Source: JAYFRC01 sp034926415
GTDB taxonomy: Bacteria; Bacillota; Clostridia; Oscillospirales; Oscillospiraceae
Direction: 5' to 3'
Length of the DNA: 45,701 nt
Assembly (NCBI GenBank): GCA_034926415.1
Contig: JAYFRC010000074.1
Location: 1 to 45,701 of the forward strand
Each line of letters starts with the position of its first letter. Positions within the stretch are counted from its first letter, which is position 1. Of this stretch, positions 7,866-14,867 are shown piece after piece. A program made the position numbers and the translations under genes. Under the pieces are notes generated by a model. The model searched no databases, was not told where the DNA came from, and worked only from the letters and a program-made list of their open reading frames with translations.

Positions 7866-8631
7866 ACTTGAACATATAACTAAGATATACAATCCCGGCT
7901 CTGTGACCGAGCAGTGCCTTTTCAGCGATTTCAACCTCACCGTTAAGGACGGCGAGTTCGTCTCCGTGGTCGGCAGCAACGGCAGCGGCAAGACGTCGAT
8001 GCTGAACATCGTCTGCGGCTCGATACCGATACAGAGCGGACGAGTGCTCATCGGCGGAAAAGACATAACGAAGATGAAGGAATACCGCCGCTACATGAAA
8101 ATGGGGCGCGTGTATCAGAACCCGGCTCTCGGCACCTGCCCCAATATGACTATACTTGAGAACATGGCTCTCGCCGACAACAAGGGAAAGAGCTTCGGCC
8201 TCGGCGCGGGAGTCGACAAAAAGCGCAGGGATTTCTATATCTCGCAGCTCGAGACGCTGGGCCTCGGCCTCGAGGACAAGATGAACGTGCGCGTTGGCTC
8301 GCTCTCCGGCGGCCAGCGCCAGGCCGTCGCCATGCTGATGGCGACGATGACGCCGCTCGACTTTCTCATACTCGACGAGCATACCGCGGCGCTCGACCCC
8401 AAGACAGCGGACAAGATAATGCGGTTCACCGACGAGATAGTGCGGAGCAAGAAGCTGACCGCGATAATGGTGACGCATAACCTCCGCTACGCCGTGGAAT
8501 ACGGCGACCGGCTGCTGATGATGGACAGGGGAAAAATAATCCTCGACAAAGCGGGCGGCGAAAAGAAGTCCTCGACGATACAGGACGTGCTCGCGCTGTT
8601 CAACACGATAAGCATAGAGTGCGGAAACTGA
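7858..8631 (+). CDS. trpZ: Tryptophan ABC transporter, ATP-binding protein
   Basis: 257 residues. Walker A is GSNGSGKTS, the signature is LSGGQRQA, Walker B is LILDEHTAALD and the H-loop is VTHN. The DEHTAALDP Walker B variant is usual for the ATPase partner of TrpX/TrpY-like permeases. The start is ambiguous. GTG 7849 would add three residues, but the only good Shine-Dalgarno (AGGAAGAGGG, 7840-7849) runs into that codon, whereas it is well spaced from TTG 7858, which also gives the usual M-L-E-L start. It overlaps the end of trpY by 8 bases, consistent with one operon. Confidence 0.9.
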   Translation: MLELEHITKIYNPGSVTEQCLFSDFNLTVKDGEFVSVVGSNGSGKTSMLNIVCGSIPIQSGRVLIGGKDITKMKEYRRYMKMGRVYQNPALGTCPNMTILENMALADNKGKSFGLGAGVDKKRRDFYISQLETLGLGLEDKMNVRVGSLSGGQRQAVAMLMATMTPLDFLILDEHTAALDPKTADKIMRFTDEIVRSKKLTAIMVTHNLRYAVEYGDRLLMMDRGKIILDKAGGEKKSSTIQDVLALFNTISIECGN

Positions 8632-8766
8632 CGTCTATAGTCCCGCCTCCTTCTGACGATGGAGGCGCCGCGCAGCGGCGGAGAGAGGGGAGAACACCGT
8701 CTTTCGTCTTTTGTCTCCTCATCCGCTCACGCGTTTCTGCGTGATGCATATTTTCAGCTATAAGCC
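8632..8766. other. Intergenic stretch with several short inverted repeats
   Basis: No gene seen. It contains pairs such as GCCTCC/GGAGGC, GCCGC/GCGGC and TCACGC/GCGTGA in quick succession, all weak as terminators. The composition resembles small interspersed intergenic repeats of related Clostridia, which is an impression and not tested. Confidence 0.35.
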
Positions 8767-8796
8767 AACACGCCCGGGAATTTTCCCGGGTGTTTT
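8767..8796 (+). terminator. Rho-independent terminator of the trpXYZ operon
   Basis: CCCGGGAA (8773-8780) pairs with TTCCCGGG (8783-8790). The stem extends through AACA/TGTT with a two-base bulge and leads into TTTT (8793-8796). Confidence 0.75.
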
Positions 8797-8823
8797 GCTG
8801 TTTTGCGCCTGCACGCTTATATG

Positions 8824-8853
8824 GTGACAGGCGCGCCGTGTTAGTGTTATAAT
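8824..8853 (+). promoter_or_regulatory. sigma-A-type promoter for the MprF-like gene
   Basis: GTGACA (8824-8829), an 18-base spacer and a perfect TATAAT (8848-8853). The ATG follows 29 bases later with a GGCAGGTG ribosome binding region. Confidence 0.7.
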
Positions 8854-8882
8854 GACTGCAATACAGGAAAGGCAGGTGTCTG

Positions 8883-10595
8883 ATGGACAGAGGACAGACT
8901 AAAAGCGCCCGCATATTTATAGAGGATATTGTAATTGTGTGTATTGGGCTGCTGTCGGCTGCGATGCTGGCGGCGAGCTTTTTTCCATATGCTCGTTTTT
9001 CCGGACTGCTGTTACACATGCTTGAAATAAAGGAAATGACGGCGCGTATGTTTTCAGCGGTGCTGCTGATACTTCTCTATTCGCTGTACAGGCGTAACCA
9101 TGCCGCGTGGTGCGTGGCCGAGGCGTTGCTTGCGATCAATATTGTCAGGCATCTTCTGTTTCCGGAGACCCCGGCTTTTCTCGGTGTGGCGGCGGCGGAA
9201 GCCCTGTGCTTTTTGCTGCTGATATATTTTGGAAAGGACTTCCGTTTCCCGTCGGAGCGCCGGTCGCTCCGCCGCAGCATAACGATGCTGGCGCTTGCCG
9301 CCGCCGGAATACTGCTGAACTCCGGCATAAGCTATCATCTGACGCGCATACAGATGCCGGAGACTCCTCACAGCGTCATGCTTTGGGACAGTCTTCGCGA
9401 TGTATGCGGGATACTTGTCGGAGTGTACGCGGGCAGCGCGCCGGAAACGCCGCTCGGCAGGTTTGAGACATACGTGTTCTGGTTCAGTTGGATCTGCCTG
9501 CTGCTGGCGCTGCTCTATGCTTTGCGCCCGTGGATAGCGCGTTTTTTTTGGACGAAGGACGATATGCGCCGCGCCCGCGCCCTCGTGCTGGCCTACGGGC
9601 AGAATCCCGCCTCTTATCTGACTCTGGAGGACGACAAGCTTCTGTACTTTTCAAAGAAAGTCCGCGGCGTATTGCCTTACGGCGTTGTCGGGAGCACGGT
9701 GGTCGTGAACGGCGATCCGATATGCCCGCCGGAGGATTTTCCGGCGTTTCTGGCTGAGTTCAGCGATTTTTGCAGGAGCAACGACCATAAGCTGATTTTC
9801 CTGAGCATCACTGGCCGTTTCCTTGACGAGTACAAAAAGCAGGGGTTCGGAGTTGTGAAATGCGGCGAAGAGGCGAGGTTCGACCTTTCGGGCTACGACA
9901 TATCCGGGAAGAAAGGCGCGAAGATGCGCATGAACGTAAACCACGCGACGAGAGCCGGAGTGACCGTGCACGAATACCGTCCGACGGAGCGGCGCGACGC
10001 AGGAATAGAGGCGGCGATGGAACGCATAACGCGCGAGTGGCTTGCGGACAAGAAAAGCGGAATGCTGTCCTTCACGATGGGAACCATAGGTCTCGACGAT
10101 CCCATGGATCGCCGCTACTTTTATGCGCTTGACGCGGCGGGCGGCGTCTGCGGCTTCAACGTCTATTGTCCCTACGACGGCGGAGCCGGGTATATGGCTG
10201 ATATAACGCGCCGTGCGTCCGATGCGCCGAGCGGCGTGACGGAAAAGATAATGTACGAGGCGTTTCTGACCTTCAGACAGGAGGGCGTGCGCAGCGTAAG
10301 TCTCGGCGTAGCGCCTCTTGCGAATATACTTCCGTCGGACGGTCAGCGCCCAAATGGAGCGGAGAGGGTGCTGAATTTCGTTTATGAGCATCTTAACGCC
10401 TGCTACGGCTTTAAGGACCTTTACCGTGCAAAGCGCAACTACAACCCGACGGAATGGGTGCCCGGTTATTATGCATGGCTCCCGCGCATATCGACTCCGT
10501 CGATGTTCTATGCCGTTGTGCGTATTCAGAACCCGCGCGGACTCTCGGAATTTGTCCTCTCGCTTCTGAAAGCGCGCAAATCCGGAGACAGATAA
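8883..10595 (+). CDS. DUF2156 / MprF-type aminoacyl-phosphatidylglycerol synthase-like membrane protein
   Basis: 570 residues. The first 220 or so contain about six hydrophobic segments. The rest is the cytoplasmic DUF2156 domain, a double acetyltransferase-like fold, with family signatures: Y-G-x-N-P-A-S-Y-L-T-L-E-D-D-K near the domain start, K-M-R-M-N-V-N-H-A, M-x-x-I-T-R-E-W-L, and the C-terminal G-F-K-D-L-Y-R-A-K-x-x-Y-x-P-x-W-x-P-x-Y-Y. Relatives transfer Lys or Ala from tRNA to phosphatidylglycerol, lowering surface negative charge and susceptibility to cationic peptides. It is shorter than full MprF, so the flippase half is reduced or absent. The transferred amino acid cannot be inferred. 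It has its own promoter and appears monocistronic. Confidence 0.8.
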   Translation: MDRGQTKSARIFIEDIVIVCIGLLSAAMLAASFFPYARFSGLLLHMLEIKEMTARMFSAVLLILLYSLYRRNHAAWCVAEALLAINIVRHLLFPETPAFLGVAAAEALCFLLLIYFGKDFRFPSERRSLRRSITMLALAAAGILLNSGISYHLTRIQMPETPHSVMLWDSLRDVCGILVGVYAGSAPETPLGRFETYVFWFSWICLLLALLYALRPWIARFFWTKDDMRRARALVLAYGQNPASYLTLEDDKLLYFSKKVRGVLPYGVVGSTVVVNGDPICPPEDFPAFLAEFSDFCRSNDHKLIFLSITGRFLDEYKKQGFGVVKCGEEARFDLSGYDISGKKGAKMRMNVNHATRAGVTVHEYRPTERRDAGIEAAMERITREWLADKKSGMLSFTMGTIGLDDPMDRRYFYALDAAGGVCGFNVYCPYDGGAGYMADITRRASDAPSGVTEKIMYEAFLTFRQEGVRSVSLGVAPLANILPSDGQRPNGAERVLNFVYEHLNACYGFKDLYRAKRNYNPTEWVPGYYAWLPRISTPSMFYAVVRIQNPRGLSEFVLSLLKARKSGDR

Positions 10596-10642
10596 AAAAA
10601 CGCGCCCGGCGCTTCGACCGTAAAGGGTCGGAGCGCCGGGCG
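10594..10642 (-). terminator. Rho-independent terminator of the minus-strand NifU/GGGtGRT/DsrE cluster
   Basis: A 17-bp stem (10603-10619 with 10626-10642, one G-U pair). On the minus strand it is followed by seven T (10600-10594). On the plus strand there is no good T-run, so it mainly serves the minus-strand operon, though it may also slow plus-strand transcripts. Confidence 0.88.
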
Positions 10643-10682
10643 TTTCACATGCTCTTGAGCGGCGGAGCCGCCGTCTGTCATG

Positions 10683-11024
10683 TCAGATTGTGATAAGGTT
10701 TTTGTGTTCTTTGATAAGCTCCGTAAGCGGAGGCCCCCAGGATATGACCTCGATGCCGAGCGCCTCGAGCGTATCCTTCACTCCGAGGTTGACGGCGCAT
10801 GCCTGACACGCCGTGAATTTGACTCCGGCCTGCTGGGCGATCTTTATCTTGCCCTGAATGCTCTCGTCTTCGGCGACATATTTTGCGGTAGCGCCCCAGA
10901 TAATCACGGTTACCTCGTCCCACCAGCGTTTGAGCAGCGCGTTGGTGGCGTACATCATGACCATGTTGTGCGCGGTAAGCGGGTCCGCATTTGTCCAAAG
11001 GATATAGAGTTCTTCCTTGTTCAT
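10683..11024 (-). CDS. DsrE-family protein (putative sulfur-relay protein)
   Basis: 113 residues, a typical single-domain DsrE/DsrF-like length. It opens with a beta-strand Y-I-L-W-T-N-A-D-P followed by a helix. The C-terminal half contains A-x-x-A-G-V-K-F-x-A-C-Q-A-C (Cys73 and Cys76), placed where DsrE/TusD relatives carry the sulfur-accepting cysteine. DsrE-like proteins pass persulfide sulfur between partners; that this one does so is inference from the cysteines. It is the last gene of the minus-strand cluster, 75 bases after the GGGtGRT gene, with a strong ribosome binding site (AAAGGAGAAACAT before ATG) and a terminator 40 bases beyond its stop. Confidence 0.85.
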   Translation of the reverse strand: MNKEELYILWTNADPLTAHNMVMMYATNALLKRWWDEVTVIIWGATAKYVAEDESIQGKIKIAQQAGVKFTACQACAVNLGVKDTLEALGIEVISWGPPLTELIKEHKNLITI

Positions 11025-11099
11025 ATGTTTCTCCTTTCCGTTTGTCGTGATGCTGTTGCTTCGTATATCTTCGCCGCCCGCGGCGGCTCAAAGACCCTG

Positions 11100-12101
11100 T
11101 TATTTTTTCAGTGATTCCTCGACCGCGACTGCTACTGCGACCGTTGCGCCGACCATGGGGTTGTTGCCCATGCCGAGGAAACCCATCATCTCAACGTGCG
11201 CGGGAACGGAGCTTGATCCGGCGAACTGCGCGTCGGAGTGCATGCGTCCCATCGTGTCGGTCAGGCCGTAGGATGCCGGGCCCGCGCCCATGTTGTCCGG
11301 GTGCAGCGTGCGGCCGGTGCCGCCGCCGGATGCGACTGAAAAATATTTCTTTCCCTGCTCGATGCATTCCTTCTTATACGTTCCGGCGACGGGATGCTTG
11401 AAGCGCGTTGGGTTGGTGGAGTTTCCGGTGATGGACACGTCTACACCCTCGTGGTGCATTATAGCGACGCCCTCGCGCACATCGTCCGCGCCGTAGCAGC
11501 GCACGGCCGCGCGCTCGCCCTTTGAGTAGGCGATCTCGCGCACGATGTCGAGTTTGCCGGTGTAATAGTCGTACTGCGTCTGGACATAGGTGAAGCCGTT
11601 GATGCGGGAGATTATCTGAGCCGCGTCCTTGCCGAGGCCGTTGAGGATGACGCGCAGCTGTTCTTTTCTCGCCTTGTTGGCGTTGCGTACGATACCGATA
11701 GCGCCCTCCGCGGCGGCGAAGGATTCGTGCCCCGCGAGGAAACAGAAGCACTTTGTCTCGTCGCGAAGCAGCATCGCGCCGAGGTTTCCGTGGCCTATTC
11801 CGACCTTGCGGTCGTCGGCAACGGAGCCGGGGATGCAGAAGGACTGAAGCCCGACGCCTATCTTCTCGGCCGCTTCCGCGGCGGTTTTTACGTTTGATTT
11901 GATCGCTATAGCCGCGCCGACGCAGTATGCCCACGCGGCGTTCTCAAAGCATATGGGCTGTATGGATTTGGTTATGTCGTAGGGATCGAAGCCCCTGCCC
12001 TTGCATATCTCGCGGCATTCCTCAACACTCCCGATGCCGTACTGGGCGAGGACGGAGTTTATCTTGTCGATGCGTCTTTCATAGCTTTCAAAAAGTGCCA
12101 T
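11100..12101 (-). CDS. GGGtGRT protein (uncharacterised conserved family)
   Basis: 333 residues. It carries the sequence that names the family, GGGTGRT, at residues 259-265, followed by a Gly/Ala-rich C-terminus (GAGPASYG; M-G-F-L-G-M-G-N-N-P-M-V-G-A-T). Nine cysteines are spread through the protein (29, 33, 51, 60, 89, 118, 120, 202, 246), including C-x3-C and C-x-C pairs. No catalytic activity is known to me. The start is taken at ATG 12101 (MALFESYERRIDKI), the usual family start, preceded by AAGGAGG; the longer frame upstream encodes a basic, unlikely extension. Family members are usually next to a NifU-like gene, as here (19 bases away), so a joint role in Fe-S or sulfur handling is likely but unproven. 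Confidence 0.9.
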   Translation of the reverse strand: MALFESYERRIDKINSVLAQYGIGSVEECREICKGRGFDPYDITKSIQPICFENAAWAYCVGAAIAIKSNVKTAAEAAEKIGVGLQSFCIPGSVADDRKVGIGHGNLGAMLLRDETKCFCFLAGHESFAAAEGAIGIVRNANKARKEQLRVILNGLGKDAAQIISRINGFTYVQTQYDYYTGKLDIVREIAYSKGERAAVRCYGADDVREGVAIMHHEGVDVSITGNSTNPTRFKHPVAGTYKKECIEQGKKYFSVASGGGTGRTLHPDNMGAGPASYGLTDTMGRMHSDAQFAGSSSVPAHVEMMGFLGMGNNPMVGATVAVAVAVEESLKK

Positions 12102-12120
12102 AATATCTCGTCCTCCTTTC

Positions 12121-12813
12121 TTATTCCTGACGCGGGTCGATGTATTTCGCCGCGCCGTCGAATTGTCCGTAGTGCCCCTTGGCCTTTTCAAGAGCCTCGT
12201 TTGCATCCGTGCCGTGCTTTATCGCATCCATCATCTTACCGAGATTTACGAACTCATAACCGATTATCTCGCCTGCGTCGTTGAGCGCGGTGCGGGTGAC
12301 GTACCCCTCGGTCAGGTCGAGATAGCGCGGGCCCTTGACCTTTGTCGCAAACATTGTGCCGACCTGAGAGCGAAGGCCCTTGCCGAGGTCGTCAAGCGAC
12401 GCGCCGATGGGCAGACCGCCCTCTGAAAACGCGGTCTGTGAGCGGCCGTAGACTATCTGGAGGAACAGCTCGCGCATGGCGGTGTTGATGGCGTCGCAGA
12501 CTAGGTCGGTGTTGAGCGCCTCAAGGATCGTCTTGCCGATGAGTATCTCGGCGGCCATGGCGGCGGAGTGGGTCATGCCGGAGCAGCCTATCGTCTCGAT
12601 AAGCGCCTCCTCTATAACGCCGTCCTTGATGTTAAGCGTCAGCTTGCACGCGCCCTGCTGTGGAGCGCACCAGCCCACGCCGTGGGTCAGTCCGGAGATG
12701 TCCCGTATTTCCTTGGCCTGCACCCATTTGCCCTCCTCGGGAATGGGAGCCGGGCCGTGATACGCGCCCTTTGCGACGGGGCACATGCTTTCAACTTCTG
12801 CGGAGTATATCAT
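12121..12813 (-). CDS. NifU/IscU-like iron-sulfur scaffold homologue, GGGtGRT-associated type
   Basis: 230 residues, longer than IscU (about 130). Cys56 (in QGACKL) and Cys77 (in IGCSGM) occupy the positions of the first two scaffold cysteines of IscU. Cys49 and Cys11 are additional, and I see no cysteine at the third IscU ligand position; the region after residue 110 (F-L-Q-I-V-Y-G-R-S-Q-T-A-F) is different. The C-terminal 90 residues are specific to this subtype. It is probably a scaffold or carrier with altered cluster chemistry, acting with the GGGtGRT protein encoded immediately downstream. The ATG is preceded by GGAAG; DUF1294 lies 27 bases upstream. Confidence 0.85.
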   Translation of the reverse strand: MIYSAEVESMCPVAKGAYHGPAPIPEEGKWVQAKEIRDISGLTHGVGWCAPQQGACKLTLNIKDGVIEEALIETIGCSGMTHSAAMAAEILIGKTILEALNTDLVCDAINTAMRELFLQIVYGRSQTAFSEGGLPIGASLDDLGKGLRSQVGTMFATKVKGPRYLDLTEGYVTRTALNDAGEIIGYEFVNLGKMMDAIKHGTDANEALEKAKGHYGQFDGAAKYIDPRQE

Positions 12814-12840
12814 GCGTCATTCTTCCTTTCAGAAAAAGTT

Positions 12841-13137
12841 TCAACGGTGTGTAAAATAGTAAACTGCGCAGATGATTATTATCTGCGCGGCGAGTATCAG
12901 AGGCATGCCTATGCGGAAATACCACTTGTGCGTCTTGTGGTGAAACGCTGCCATACCGAGCATGGAGCCGATGCTCCCGCCGATTATGGCGACGTTGAAC
13001 AGAGTGCTCTCGCGGATGCGCCAGGAGCCCTTTTCGGCGCGGCGCTTGTCCTTTCCCATGAGATAAAAGCCGACGATATTGATTATGACGAGATATAAAG
13101 TTATAAGACCGGGGTAGGATGTGAAAAACGCGCGCAT
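12841..13137 (-). CDS. DUF1294 small membrane protein
   Basis: 98 residues with three hydrophobic stretches (about 8-27, 45-62 and 75-93). Between the first two is the family motif M-G-K-D-K-R-R-A-E-K-G-x-W-R-I-R-E, and later G-G-S-I-G-S-M-L-G-M. Function unknown. It is the first gene of the minus-strand set that continues with the NifU-like gene 27 bases on, so co-transcription is likely, although DUF1294 genes also occur alone in many genomes. Confidence 0.85.
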   Translation of the reverse strand: MRAFFTSYPGLITLYLVIINIVGFYLMGKDKRRAEKGSWRIRESTLFNVAIIGGSIGSMLGMAAFHHKTHKWYFRIGMPLILAAQIIIICAVYYFTHR

Positions 13138-13218
13138 AAGGCACCTGCTTTGTCTTTTTAGTCCGCTGGGATTTGGACAGACCGGGCTTTATTTTCCATG
13201 CCCGGATTATTTTGCTAT

Positions 13219-13247
13219 GTTAACTTATATTTACATTATAAGTTAAC
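13219..13247. promoter_or_regulatory. Palindrome (candidate operator) over the minus-strand promoter
   Basis: GTTAACTTATA (13219-13229) and TATAAGTTAAC (13237-13247) form a perfect 11-bp inverted repeat around a 7-base centre. It covers the minus-strand -10 (13240-13235) in the divergent region between DUF1294 and asnS. No T-run follows on either strand, so an operator is more likely than a terminator. The regulator is unknown. Confidence 0.6.
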
Positions 13248-13262
13248 CGGAGAGGAAAGCAA
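13235..13262 (-). promoter_or_regulatory. Candidate promoter of the DUF1294-NifU-GGGtGRT-DsrE operon
   Basis: Read on the minus strand: TTGCTT (13262-13257), a 16-base spacer and a perfect TATAAT (13240-13235), about 100 bases before the DUF1294 start. The -35 is weak. The -10 lies inside the palindrome. Confidence 0.45.
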
Positions 13263-13284
13263 GAAGAAATTTTGACGTAAATCC

Positions 13285-13313
13285 TTGTAAATACCAGTTT
13301 GGGCAGATATAAT
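13285..13313 (+). promoter_or_regulatory. sigma-A-type promoter of asnS
   Basis: TTGTAA (13285-13290), a 17-base spacer and a perfect TATAAT (13308-13313). It leaves a leader of roughly 45 bases before the ATG at 13365; no T-box elements are visible in it. Confidence 0.7.
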
Positions 13314-13364
13314 ATGCTATTATACTTTTATTTGGAAAAAACCAATGGAAACGAGGTACGGATA

Positions 13365-14759
13365 ATGGAACGGATAAGGATAGCGTCTGTTTTTGCGGAC
13401 GCTGAGGCTTACGCCGGAAAAGAGATAACGGTCTGCGGCTGGGCGCGCACGATACGCGATATGAAGACGTTCGGCTTTATAGAGCTGAACGACGGCAGCT
13501 GCTTTAGAAACCTCCAGATAGTCATGGAGGACGGAAAGATAGAAAATTATAAGGACGTAGCGAAGCAGAACGTCGGCGCGGCGCTGATAATACGCGGCGT
13601 CGTGGTCCTGACGCCGGAGGCCAAGCAGCCTCTCGAGCTCAAGGCGTCGGATATATTTGTCGAGGGCGCGTCTACGCCCGACTACCCGCTCCAGAAAAAG
13701 CGCCACAGCCCGGAGTATCTGCGCACAATCGCGCATCTCCGTCCGCGCACAAACCTTTACAGCGCGGTTTTCCGCGTGCGTTCCGTCGCGGCCTACGCCA
13801 TACATGAGTTTTTCCAGAGCCGCGGTTTTGTCTACGTCCATACCCCGCTTATAACCGCCTCGGACTGCGAGGGCGCTGGCGAGATGTTCCGCGTGACCAC
13901 GCTCGACCCCGCGAACCCGCCGAGAAAAGAGGACGGCAGCGTTGATTATTCGCAGGACTTTTTCGGAAAGCCGACGAACCTTACAGTCTCCGGCCAGCTG
14001 AACGCGGAGAGCTTCGCCATGGCCTTCGGCGACGTCTATACCTTCGGCCCGACCTTCCGCGCTGAAAATTCAAACACTACCCGCCACGCGGCGGAGTTCT
14101 GGATGATAGAGCCGGAGATGGCCTTCGCCGATCTCGGCGATTATATGGACACCGCCGAAGCGATGATAAAGTTCATCATAAAGACCGTAATGGAGAAATG
14201 CCCGGATGAGATAGCGTTTTTCAACAGCTTTGTGGACAAGGGCCTCGCCGAGCGCCTGACGCACGTCATGACCTCGGATTTCATCCGCGTCAGCTATACC
14301 GAGGCCGTTGATATACTCAAAAAGTCCGGCCATAAGTTTGAATATCCCGTGGACTGGGGCTGCGACCTCGCCACGGAGCACGAGAGGTTCCTGACCGAGC
14401 AGGTATATAAAAAGCCGACCTTCGTTACCGATTATCCCAAGGAGATAAAGGCGTTTTATATGCGCCAGAACGATGACGGGAAGACCGTCGCCGCGGCGGA
14501 CTGCCTCGTTCCGGGCATCGGAGAGATAATCGGCGGTTCCCAGCGCGAGGAGCGTCTCGACGTGCTCGAAGCCCGCATGAAGGAGCTCGGCATGAATCCC
14601 GAGGATTACTGGTGGTATCTCGATCTTCGCCGCTTCGGCGGCTGCCGCCACGCGGGCTTTGGCCTCGGCTTTGAGCGCATGATTATGTACCTCACGGGAG
14701 TCGGCAATATCCGCGACGTGCTCCCACACCCGCGCACAGTCGGCAGCGCCGATTTCTGA
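13365..14759 (+). CDS. asnS: Asparaginyl-tRNA synthetase
   Basis: 464 residues, full length. The N-terminal OB-fold anticodon-binding domain (about 1-110; V-x-G-W-A-R-T-I-R-D, F-I-E-L-N-D-G-S) is followed by the class II catalytic core with motif 2 (F-R-A-E-N-S-N-T-x-R-H) and motif 3 (GFGLGFERM), ending in the typical R-D-V-L-P-H-P-R. The N-T-x-R-H-A-x-E-F segment distinguishes AsnRS from AspRS. I chose ATG 13365 rather than the upstream in-frame ATG near 13299, since the latter falls between the promoter hexamers. It charges tRNA-Asn with asparagine. Its own promoter and terminator indicate a monocistronic unit. Confidence 0.95.
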   Translation: MERIRIASVFADAEAYAGKEITVCGWARTIRDMKTFGFIELNDGSCFRNLQIVMEDGKIENYKDVAKQNVGAALIIRGVVVLTPEAKQPLELKASDIFVEGASTPDYPLQKKRHSPEYLRTIAHLRPRTNLYSAVFRVRSVAAYAIHEFFQSRGFVYVHTPLITASDCEGAGEMFRVTTLDPANPPRKEDGSVDYSQDFFGKPTNLTVSGQLNAESFAMAFGDVYTFGPTFRAENSNTTRHAAEFWMIEPEMAFADLGDYMDTAEAMIKFIIKTVMEKCPDEIAFFNSFVDKGLAERLTHVMTSDFIRVSYTEAVDILKKSGHKFEYPVDWGCDLATEHERFLTEQVYKKPTFVTDYPKEIKAFYMRQNDDGKTVAAADCLVPGIGEIIGGSQREERLDVLEARMKELGMNPEDYWWYLDLRRFGGCRHAGFGLGFERMIMYLTGVGNIRDVLPHPRTVGSADF

Positions 14760-14778
14760 TTTGTTCGATATGCATTTT

Positions 14779-14809
14779 AAAGCGCCTCCGGATATCTGGA
14801 GGCGCTTTT
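14779..14809. terminator. Bidirectional terminator between asnS and ylbJ
   Basis: AAAGCGCCTCC (14779-14789) pairs with GGAGGCGCTTT (14798-14808). It is followed by TTTT on the plus strand and by TTTAAAAT on the minus strand. It can serve both convergent genes. Confidence 0.85.
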
Positions 14810-14867
14810 GCCGTGCTTGGCTTCATTCCTGCTCGCTGGACGGTTTTGTGGCGTATCACCGTGACTT

